DNA from: Actinoallomurus liliacearum
GTDB taxonomy: Bacteria; Actinomycetota; Actinomycetes; Streptosporangiales; Streptosporangiaceae
DNA: 34,494 nt
Assembly: GCF_039542035.1 (NCBI RefSeq)
Contig: NZ_BAABHJ010000021.1
Span: 1 to 34,494, forward strand
Direction of reading: 5' to 3'
Below the pieces are notes generated by a model. It was not told the origin of the DNA and searched no databases. It saw only the letters and a program-made list of their open reading frames with translations. Shown piece after piece: positions 23,695-30,271 of this stretch. The number at the start of each line of letters is the position of its first letter. The first letter of the stretch is position 1. The position numbers and the translations under genes were made by a program.

Positions 23695-23973
23695 TTATCG
23701 ACGAGAGCGGGCGGACAGAATCAGTCCGTCGTAGTCGACGGGACGCCAGCGGTCTCGGCCTGCGGTGCGGATGGCCCAGCCTTGTTCGTTGTTAGCGGGT
23801 TCTACGAGGACGGCTTGGCCGTCTCCGATGCGATCGGCGAGGAGCGTCCAGAGACGGTCTCGGATGCGGCGGCTGGGGTTGCCCACGAAGACACCGGCGT
23901 TGACTTCGACCATCCATCTGGTGAGATGACCACGTAGTCCTTCGGGGGCGGCGATGAGCACGATGACGGTCAC
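23695..23973 (-). CDS. cas2e: Cas2e, CRISPR adaptation protein
   Basis: A 92-residue protein from the GTG at 23973, overlapping the cas1 stop by GTGA. It has the subtype I-E signature pattern: MTVIVLIAAPEGLRGHLTRW, an ELNAGVFVG-like segment (EVNAGVFVGNPSRRIRDRLW) and a C-terminal WRPVDYDGLILSAR. Cas2e forms the central dimer of the Cas1-Cas2 integration complex that inserts new spacers. Length is normal for I-E. Its 3' end lies only 18 bases from array 1, so the leader of that array must overlap the end of this gene. Confidence 0.95.
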   Translation of the reverse strand: MTVIVLIAAPEGLRGHLTRWMVEVNAGVFVGNPSRRIRDRLWTLLADRIGDGQAVLVEPANNEQGWAIRTAGRDRWRPVDYDGLILSARSRR

Positions 23974-24983
23974 TGCGGCTCGGGTCCGGGGTCATCGAAT
24001 TCGGGACCGATGATGGCGACGTGACTGTCTCCGAGCGTCGGCTGGAAAAGGTCCGTATCATCTGCCCAGTTGACACCGCCGGGGACAGTACCGACCTTGT
24101 CGTCCCAGAGTTCGTTGGTCTCTTCGTCCGGGATATCGGCGTCTTCTGGTGTGAGCAGGGTTTTGATGTCGCTGACGATGCGGCCGAGGAGTTTGTCTTC
24201 GGCGATGCGGTCGCGCATGCCAAGGCGTGCGTCGCGTTCGGTGGTGAGTCCTTTGGCGGTCAGGTCGAATGCGAGGGGGATGGTGTAGTCGGCTTTGTAG
24301 AGGTCGGCGATGTCGAGGACGAATGATGTGGCGGCGCCGGTGTGTACGAAGCCGAGGCCGGGGCTGGCTCCGAGTCCGACGATCACGGCGTGGCAGATGC
24401 CGTACAGCGCAGCGTTGGCCGCCGATAGCAGGCGGTTGAGGTCGTCGCCGGCGGCGAATGGGTCTCCGGCTCGGTATTCGCGGCCGCTCCAGGTGATGCC
24501 GGTTCGTTTGGCGTGTGCTTGATAGATCTTGCGGACGCGGGCTCCTTCGCGGCCGCGGAGTTGTTGCATGGTCATGGCGGAGACGTCTTCGCCGGGGAAG
24601 CGCATGCCGTACATGGCGCGTGCGACGGCCAGGCGTTCTTTGGTGCGGGTGACCAGCCATGCCTGGCGGTGGAGCAGGCCGGCGCCGCGGCTGGGTCCCA
24701 GGCCGGCGGCGTACATGCGGACTCCTTGCTGGCCGACCCAGCACATTGCGGTGCCGGAATCGGCGAGCAGGCAGGCCGCTCCGTGGGTGATGCGGGTGCC
24801 TGGGCCCAGGAGGATGACGGCGACCATGGCGGCGGGTACGCGTACGGTGTCGCGTTTGTTGATGATGACGACGGCGTTCTCGTCGCGGTCGATGTGGCTG
24901 CGTTCGACGTAGACGCTGGAGACTCGGTCGCTGAGGCGGTGCAGGTCGTGGGGGTGGGCTTTCCACCAGATGTCGGCCATCAC
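23970..24983 (-). CDS. cas1e: Cas1e, CRISPR integrase
   Basis: A 337-residue integrase from the GTG at 24983 or the ATG at 24980; the GTG overlaps the cas6e stop. The three metal-binding positions of the family are present: Glu146 in RGREGARV, His214 in LGFVHTG and Asp227 in FVLDIADLYKADY. It catalyses the two transesterifications that join prespacers to the leader-proximal repeat. The C-terminal tail after about residue 310 is longer than in Escherichia coli and acidic, which is common in actinobacterial I-E proteins. Confidence 0.97.
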   Translation of the reverse strand: MMADIWWKAHPHDLHRLSDRVSSVYVERSHIDRDENAVVIINKRDTVRVPAAMVAVILLGPGTRITHGAACLLADSGTAMCWVGQQGVRMYAAGLGPSRGAGLLHRQAWLVTRTKERLAVARAMYGMRFPGEDVSAMTMQQLRGREGARVRKIYQAHAKRTGITWSGREYRAGDPFAAGDDLNRLLSAANAALYGICHAVIVGLGASPGLGFVHTGAATSFVLDIADLYKADYTIPLAFDLTAKGLTTERDARLGMRDRIAEDKLLGRIVSDIKTLLTPEDADIPDEETNELWDDKVGTVPGGVNWADDTDLFQPTLGDSHVAIIGPEFDDPGPEPQ

Positions 24984-25747
24984 CCGTTACCGGGCAGGGG
25001 GGCGAGGGTCAGCAGTCCGCATCCGTAGGCCTTGGCGGGTCCGATACCGCGCAGGAGGTGTTCGGTGAACAGGTCGGGGTCGGTGATCTGGAGGCGGCCT
25101 TCGAAGGTGGCCGTGTGGATGACGACGGGTTTGCCCCGGCCGTTCTTGTTGAAGGACCGCCGGTCTCGTGCGGTGATGCGCACGTCGTGTGCGGGTTCAG
25201 GGGGTGTGGTGGGGTCGGGGAGGCCGGGTACGGGTGGGTCGGTCCGGGTTGGGGGGATCTGGAAGCCCCAGCGTTGGGTGCGGTCGAGGAACCAGGCGAG
25301 TTGGTGGGCGGCGGTTCGGTGGCCGATGCGGTGGCCGCGTCGTTCGCCGCGTGCGGTCCGTTCGGTTTGGATCGAGGTGGGTTTGGTCGGTGTGGTGGTG
25401 TTCTGGACGGGGTTGGCGGTGAGCCGGAATGCGAATTGGCGTCCGAGGGCGATCCGGGTGATGAGGGGGGTGTAGTCGGCGATGGAGGCGTGGTCGCCGT
25501 CGGCTTCAGGCCAGCCGGCGTTTTCGATGATGTGGGTCCAGTCGGGTTTGGATTCGGTGAGGACGTACAGCATCGGGCGTCGGGGGTTGTCGGCGTCCAG
25601 CCGCCACAGCAGGCGTTCTTGGGTGGGCTGGTCGGGGATGCCGCCGATGATGGCGCCGCGCATGGCTCTGGGGTTGGCGAGGAGTTTGCGGGATTCGGCG
25701 CGGAGCGGGTTGATGCGGATGCGCGATAGGTAGGTCATGGGGGTCAC
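24980..25747 (-). CDS. cas6e: Cas6e, crRNA-processing endoribonuclease (catalytic His replaced)
   Basis: A 255-residue RAMP protein that cuts the repeat hairpin and stays bound to the crRNA 3' end. It starts at the GTG at 25747, overlapping cas5 by GTGA; the ATG at 25738 is also possible and begins at MTYLSRIRIN, the usual family N-terminus. The C-terminal Gly-rich loop GIGPAKAYGCGLLTLAP is intact. In the segment KLLANPRAMRGAI, residue 30 is Arg (codon CGC) where the family general-acid/base His is expected (compare the NPYEMH context of the Thermus enzyme, recalled, not aligned by program). If true, cleavage may be slow or use another residue. Confidence 0.93.
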   Translation of the reverse strand: MTPMTYLSRIRINPLRAESRKLLANPRAMRGAIIGGIPDQPTQERLLWRLDADNPRRPMLYVLTESKPDWTHIIENAGWPEADGDHASIADYTPLITRIALGRQFAFRLTANPVQNTTTPTKPTSIQTERTARGERRGHRIGHRTAAHQLAWFLDRTQRWGFQIPPTRTDPPVPGLPDPTTPPEPAHDVRITARDRRSFNKNGRGKPVVIHTATFEGRLQITDPDLFTEHLLRGIGPAKAYGCGLLTLAPLPGNG

Positions 25748-26562
25748 CAGCCCAGCAGTGCGAACGGGTCGTGGTCGTCACTGGTGGGGCTTACGTCGGG
25801 TGGGTCGGGGCGGGTCAGGCCGGTGGGCGCGGGGACCCAGGTGTGGCGGATCCGGCGGGTGGTGCAGCGGCGGTCGCGCGGGTCGAAGGACAGGGGGGCG
25901 TCGTTGAGGAGTTCTTCGCCGTCGGGGTCATCGAGGGTGGCGGACAGGTCGATGTGTTCGGGGCGGTGTTTGACGCGCCGTGCGTAGGATTCGCGGGTTC
26001 GTTCGCTGGCCTGCCATGGCTCGTTGCGTAGGACGTCTTCCAGAGTTCCGGTGCGTAGGGCGAGGAAGATCGGCTGGGTCGGTACGCAAGAGCGGCGGCC
26101 GAGAGCGAGCGGGAACGCCGGCCGGGTGACGGCGGTGGCGAGTGTGCCGATGAGGTCGTGTGGCCCGGCGATGGCGGCGAGGAAGATCGCGTCTTGGAGG
26201 TAGAAGCGCTGGGTGACGTGGGTGTGCTTGGCCGGGGAGGTCGGTCGTTGGATGCCTTTGGCTGACACACCCGCCTGTGGGAGTGGGCGGCCGCGGTAGT
26301 CGCTGACGGTGTGGTAGTCACGCAGCAGGGTTCCGGGCTGGTCGACGCGGACGCCGAGCTGCAGGTCCAGGAGGTCATCCAGTGGTTGTTCGCGGGGGCG
26401 GCCGGCGGCTGCGGCGAGCAGGCCGATGACGCCGGATTTGGTGGGTTCGGGTCGGGTGTCGCGGCGGTTGAAGCTGCTGCGGTCGCCCCAGGACTGCAGT
26501 GCCCCGGCCAGCCGCAGCACCAGGACCGCCTGCCTGTCGCTGATGGTGGTCTTGGCGGTCAT
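25744..26562 (-). CDS. cas5e: Cas5e (CasD), Cascade subunit
   Basis: A 272-residue RAMP protein from the ATG at 26562, one base after the cas7 stop. It shows the family opening LVLRLAGALQSWGDRSSFNRRDT, then EPTKSGVIGLLAAAAGR, and the FPLALGRRSCVPTQP segment. Cas5e caps the 5' handle of the crRNA and joins Cas8e to the Cas7 backbone. The 40-residue acidic, Pro-rich tail is a normal variable end. Confidence 0.96.
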   Translation of the reverse strand: MTAKTTISDRQAVLVLRLAGALQSWGDRSSFNRRDTRPEPTKSGVIGLLAAAAGRPREQPLDDLLDLQLGVRVDQPGTLLRDYHTVSDYRGRPLPQAGVSAKGIQRPTSPAKHTHVTQRFYLQDAIFLAAIAGPHDLIGTLATAVTRPAFPLALGRRSCVPTQPIFLALRTGTLEDVLRNEPWQASERTRESYARRVKHRPEHIDLSATLDDPDGEELLNDAPLSFDPRDRRCTTRRIRHTWVPAPTGLTRPDPPDVSPTSDDHDPFALLGW

Positions 26563-26563
26563 G

Positions 26564-27700
26564 TCAGTCCTGCGTGGTGGTCTGGGTGAGGTGGGCGTGT
26601 AGTCCGGTCAGCAGTTCGGGGAACGTCTGGGTGGGCCCGAATGCGTCGGTGAGTTCTTTTCCGCTGGTGGTGTCGGGTTCGAAGGTGTGGCAGGCGGCGA
26701 TGTGTGCGGGGGTGTCGCCCCATTGGCGGGTGGCACGGGTGTATTCGCGGGCGAGGCGGGCGGCGGAGGCCGCGGCGATGCCTTCGTGGGGTGGGACGGG
26801 GTTTTCGAAGGCGGAGATGAGGTTGACGGGCTGGTCGTGGCGGACGACGACGGCGACCAGGCTGGGGCGGGTGCGGTGGGCGAAGGAGTTGGCGTGGCCG
26901 GTGGGGACTGAGCGGGCGAAGGAGTCGATGAAGGTAGCGACGGCGTCGATCGCGGCGTCGGCTTCGCCGAGGTTGTCGGTGAGCTGGTGGAGGCCGACGG
27001 TGGCGTACCTGTAGAGGGTGGCGGAGTTGAACCCGATGGTGCCGATCATGCCGGCGCCGGTTTCGTCTTTTTCGTTCTCATCGTCGACGGCGGTGTAGTA
27101 GTCGAACTCCAGCTCCACGGCGTGGGTGGACAGGGCGTGGGCGACCTGGGTGGCGGCGTCGACGTTGAGGGCGGGGATGTCGGCGACCATCCGGCCGAAC
27201 AACGCGACGTCGATGGGGTGTCCGGTCTGGAACGTCTCCTTGACGGGCAGGTCTTTGACCGCTGTGGTCAGGGCGTCATCGCTCAGTTCTGCGAGGTCGG
27301 CCGCCTGGTCCTCGACCAGGTCGACGATGGCTTCCAGTTGACGTCGGCCGAAGAACAGCAGGTAGGCGGTGTCGCCTGCTTTCTTCCCGGCCTTGATCTC
27401 CAGCCGTCCCAGGAGTGCGCCGGCGATCCCGGCGGCCTGTTCGGTGGTCAGGCCGGTGCGGGCGGCCAGGCGTTTGGTGAGTTCGGCGGCGATGCGTTTG
27501 GTGCGGGTGGCGAGGTCTTCTTTCGGCAGGTGTTCGGTGAATGCCTTGCGGGTGGCGCGTTTCCAGGCTTGGGAGGAGACCCGGGCGCGTCGGACGCCAC
27601 CGAAGTAGGCCTCTTTGGGGTTGCCCTGGTCGTCGCGGTTAAGGTTCGCGGGTGGGACGGTCTGCAGGATGTGAACGTCGATGTAGGTGCGTGGGCTCAT
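26564..27700 (-). CDS. cas7e: Cas7e (CasC), Cascade backbone subunit
   Basis: A 378-residue protein from the ATG at 27700 with a strong AAAGGAGA about 7 bases upstream. It opens with the family signature YIDVHILQTVPPANLNRD, followed by a VRRARVSSQAWKRATRKAF stretch. Six copies normally line the crRNA; the thumb of each subunit inserts at every sixth guide base, flipping it out. Located 37 bases after cas11, and the unusually strong ribosome binding site fits its higher stoichiometry. Confidence 0.97.
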   Translation of the reverse strand: MSPRTYIDVHILQTVPPANLNRDDQGNPKEAYFGGVRRARVSSQAWKRATRKAFTEHLPKEDLATRTKRIAAELTKRLAARTGLTTEQAAGIAGALLGRLEIKAGKKAGDTAYLLFFGRRQLEAIVDLVEDQAADLAELSDDALTTAVKDLPVKETFQTGHPIDVALFGRMVADIPALNVDAATQVAHALSTHAVELEFDYYTAVDDENEKDETGAGMIGTIGFNSATLYRYATVGLHQLTDNLGEADAAIDAVATFIDSFARSVPTGHANSFAHRTRPSLVAVVVRHDQPVNLISAFENPVPPHEGIAAASAARLAREYTRATRQWGDTPAHIAACHTFEPDTTSGKELTDAFGPTQTFPELLTGLHAHLTQTTTQD

Positions 27701-27737
27701 GGTCGTCTCCTTTGATCGGTGCGCGGTGGGGCGTGGG

Positions 27738-28340
27738 TCAGGCGGAGGGGCTGTCGGGGGCGGGTTGTGTTTGGGCCCAGGCGTGGTAGCCCAGGCCCCA
27801 GCCTCGGCGGACGAGCTGGCGGGAGGGGGGCCGGTGCCAGCGGTGGATGTCGGCCATCAGGGCGTCGTAGTCCAGCGGCTGGTTGACGGCGCGCAGCTGG
27901 GTGACCAGCCCGCGTAGGCGCATCAGCAAGGCGGGGACGCTGGTGGCGGCCACGGCGGCGGCGACGCGGGCGTCCACGGCTTCTTCGCTGAACTTGCCGC
28001 TGTGGCGTAGCGCCCGCAGGGCCTTGCCGAGGCTGACGTCCCGGCGGTGCATCGGGTTGTCCTGGCCTTGCTGGTGCAGCCCGTACAGGGCCAGGGCAGC
28101 GTGCTCGGCATCCTGCTCCTCGCTGACCTGGTCCCTGCGGGCGAGCCGGTCATCGACGGGGCAGGTGTAGAACGGCCACAGTTGCGGGACGGTCACGGCG
28201 TCTCGGCCGAGCCCGGCGCGCAGCGCGGCCAGGTCCTCACCCGGCGGGCGCATCGCCGTTCCGGTCCGGGGGTCTTTGCGCCATCGGCCGTCGTGGTCGA
28301 CGTACCGGTTCCAGTAACGGGGCTTGCTCGGTTCGGGCAT
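27738..28340 (-). CDS. cas11e: Cas11e (Cse2/CasB), Cascade small subunit
   Basis: A 200-residue, mostly helical protein from the ATG at 28340, 10 bases after the cas8e stop. Family features are AALRAGLGRDAVTVPQLWPF near the start and the basic helices around RRDVSLGKALRALRHSG and LLMRLRGLVTQLR. Two copies form the belly of Cascade and stabilise the displaced strand. The N-terminal 30 residues, rich in Trp/Arg, form the usual actinobacterial extension. Confidence 0.95.
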   Translation of the reverse strand: MPEPSKPRYWNRYVDHDGRWRKDPRTGTAMRPPGEDLAALRAGLGRDAVTVPQLWPFYTCPVDDRLARRDQVSEEQDAEHAALALYGLHQQGQDNPMHRRDVSLGKALRALRHSGKFSEEAVDARVAAAVAATSVPALLMRLRGLVTQLRAVNQPLDYDALMADIHRWHRPPSRQLVRRGWGLGYHAWAQTQPAPDSPSA

Positions 28341-28350
28341 AGCGCGGTCC

Positions 28351-30009
28351 TCATCCTTCAGATGTCAGGTCGGCCGCCTGAGAGCGGTTGACTTCGGCTC
28401 GGTCTTCGGCGGCTCTGGGCAGGATCTGGTTGAGCCGGCGGCGGAAGTCACGCTCGGCCGAGCCGAGGCTGTAGGTGGCGGTCTTGCCGCCTTGTTTGGC
28501 TTCGCGGCCGATGAAGGCGCTTGCTGGCACGGCGGCGAACAACGGCTCGGCGACCTGTCGTGTTTCGCGGTAGGCGGCTTTCTCCCAGGCGAGTTGCCCG
28601 CGCTGGAGCACTGCGATGTCATCGCCCGCGTGGCGTACGCCGGCCAGCAGGCGGCGGATCAGCGGGTCCAGGGCGTGCAGAACCAGTTCGCCGGGCCGCT
28701 GTCCCTTATCCCAGGGAATCGGGTCGGCTCCGACGGCCCGGCGCAGGTCGGCGGACAGGCCGTTGACGGCGCGCGCCAGGTTCTCGGCTTGCTGGCTTGC
28801 CTCGAGCAGGAGAAGGTAGGCGTCACTGTCGGTGTGGAGTGCGGCGACCGGGAGCGGGATCGCGTCGTGCAAGACGTCTTCGATGACCGCGGACTGGGTC
28901 CCGTACGCGATCCCGAACGTCTCGAGCTGCAGCGGGTAGTCCCCGGTGATCGTCCCGTGTTCTTGAAGGTCGGCGAGCTGGATGAGCAGGCGGCTCGTCT
29001 GGTAGGCGTCCTCATCCTGCGGTGGTGGTTCGAGGGTGAGCAGGGCATCCAGGCCCCGCCAGATCGCTTTGCCCGGAACGTGGCGGCGTGGGCGGCGGAC
29101 CGTGCCGGTGCGGCGTGCCTTGGGGTAGGTCCAGGCGGTGTGCCACTCCAGGTCCTCGAATCCGGCGAGACGATCCCCTGCGGCGACCAGGACACGGCTG
29201 ACGCGGATTCCCTCCGGTGTTTCTTCCGGGAAGAGCCGGATGCGGCGGGCCTGCCAGGTCCACAGGTCCAGCAGACCGTCCGGGGCTCGCATCTGCCAGG
29301 TCGGGCCAGCAATGGGGCGTTCCCAGTGCGCGGTCCCCGCGATGGCCGCTGACCCGATCGGGGAGTTCAGCAGGAGCGTCTCGAACAGGGTGCGGCCGCC
29401 CGGGGTGACCACACCGAGCTGCCCTAGCGGGCCGGTCGGGTTTCCGACGGTCTTGCCGGACTTGACCTGCGGGTCGCCGACCGCACCGGTCTTGATCGCG
29501 GCGGTATCCCAGCAGTGGGTGTGAATCAGCCAGCGCGCGGCTTGGGCGGGGGTGAGCGGGAGCGGGTCGCCTTCGGTGCGCGAGGCGAACAACGGCACGT
29601 TGTTGCCCTGTGCTGCGGTGGCCACGATCAGCGCAGTGCCTTTGGTCTCCCCCTTGGCCGAACGCAGATCGGCGACTTGGGCGAAGGGCGTCTGCGGATG
29701 GAACAGGTCGAAGCGTTCCTGGCGTTCGTCGAGGTAATGGTGAATCTGGTCGCGTTCGGCGTCGGTGAACCGGCCAGCGGTGAACCGTCGGACCCACTGT
29801 TTGTGGTCGGCGGGGAGGCCGAGGGCGCCGGCCAGAACCGGTAGCAGCACTTGGCGCAGGATCGCGGGCTTTTGCGTCGGCAACTCCACGATGAGGTCGT
29901 CGATCTCATGAGAGCACCAGAGCACGTCGATGAGGCTGAGGAGTTCACGTTCTCCTCCGCGAAGGCGCACCCAGAGCCAGGGCTCATGGATGAGACTGAA
30001 GGTGGGCAT
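28351..30009 (-). CDS. cas8e: Cas8e (Cse1/CasA), Cascade large subunit
   Basis: A 552-residue protein from the ATG at 30009, with Shine-Dalgarno GAGGT (plus-strand complement at 30015-30019). It opens FSLIHEPWLWVRLRGG, contains HPQTPFAQVADL, the lysine-rich loop region DPQVKSGKTVGN, and TGPLGQLGVVTPGGRTLFET, all typical of Cse1. This subunit reads the PAM and recruits Cas3. It is the first gene of the effector operon cas8e-cas11-cas7-cas5-cas6e-cas1-cas2. The DNA just upstream of its Shine-Dalgarno matches the guide-like sequence at 30162-30179, suggesting autoregulation by Cascade itself. Confidence 0.96.
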   Translation of the reverse strand: MPTFSLIHEPWLWVRLRGGERELLSLIDVLWCSHEIDDLIVELPTQKPAILRQVLLPVLAGALGLPADHKQWVRRFTAGRFTDAERDQIHHYLDERQERFDLFHPQTPFAQVADLRSAKGETKGTALIVATAAQGNNVPLFASRTEGDPLPLTPAQAARWLIHTHCWDTAAIKTGAVGDPQVKSGKTVGNPTGPLGQLGVVTPGGRTLFETLLLNSPIGSAAIAGTAHWERPIAGPTWQMRAPDGLLDLWTWQARRIRLFPEETPEGIRVSRVLVAAGDRLAGFEDLEWHTAWTYPKARRTGTVRRPRRHVPGKAIWRGLDALLTLEPPPQDEDAYQTSRLLIQLADLQEHGTITGDYPLQLETFGIAYGTQSAVIEDVLHDAIPLPVAALHTDSDAYLLLLEASQQAENLARAVNGLSADLRRAVGADPIPWDKGQRPGELVLHALDPLIRRLLAGVRHAGDDIAVLQRGQLAWEKAAYRETRQVAEPLFAAVPASAFIGREAKQGGKTATYSLGSAERDFRRRLNQILPRAAEDRAEVNRSQAADLTSEG

Positions 30010-30014
30010 AGATC

Positions 30015-30054
30015 ACCTCAAGTAGCTCTTCTTCGGTGGCGACTTGCTGGAGGT
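30015..30054. promoter_or_regulatory. cas8e Shine-Dalgarno and candidate CreR protospacer with AAG PAM
   Basis: The complement of ACCTC at 30015-30019 is the cas8e ribosome binding site. Immediately beyond, on the plus strand, AAG (30020-30022) is followed by a stretch from 30023 that matches the spacer-like sequence from 30162 at 15 of the first 18 positions, mismatches at 6, 12 and 15. AAG is a canonical type I-E interference PAM. Cascade bound here would cover 14-45 bases upstream of the cas8e start, where promoter or 5' leader must lie. Clear -35/-10 boxes were not identified. Confidence 0.6.
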
Positions 30055-30132
30055 TCGATGAGTAGAGTCTCAAACCAGCGCCGTGTTCGCCCGGGAAATG
30101 CTCTGATTCCTTTGGCCCCGCATGTGGCCGGT

Positions 30133-30233
30133 GGCGGCCGCTTCTGCCCGGGGATGGCCCGTAGCTGTTCTTAGGCGGCTATCGGTTGCGTTTCGGCGAG
30201 CAGTGCTCGGCCCCGCACCAGCGGGGGGAGGAC
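30133..30233 (+). ncRNA. candidate cas-regulating crRNA-like RNA (CreR-like)
   Basis: Two degenerate repeats in array-2 orientation lie between cas3 and cas8e. The first (30133-30160) matches the array-1 repeat at 19 of 28 positions in exact register, with its last 12 bases (CGGGGATGGCCC, including the crRNA 5' handle) fully kept. The second (30206-30233) matches the array-2 repeat at 20 of 28 and keeps the perfect CCCCGC/GCGGGG stem. They bracket a 45-base spacer-like sequence beginning GTAGCTGTTCTTAGGCGG, whose start is nearly identical to the DNA upstream of cas8e at 30022. A hairpin terminator follows. No ORF is present. Promoter not identified; expression is inferred. Confidence 0.6.
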
Positions 30234-30266
30234 AGGGCTCGCGTGGTCACCGCCACGCGGGCCCTG
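30233..30266. terminator. hairpin between the CreR-like RNA and cas3 stop
   Basis: CAGGGC (30233-30238) and CGCGTGG (30240-30246) pair with CCACGCG (30253-30259) and GCCCTG (30261-30266): 13 pairs with a single internal mismatch and a 6-base loop. It would end a plus-strand transcript running through both degenerate repeats, and also the cas3 message from the other side (stop at 30272). Confidence 0.7.
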
Positions 30267-30271
30267 GCCGT

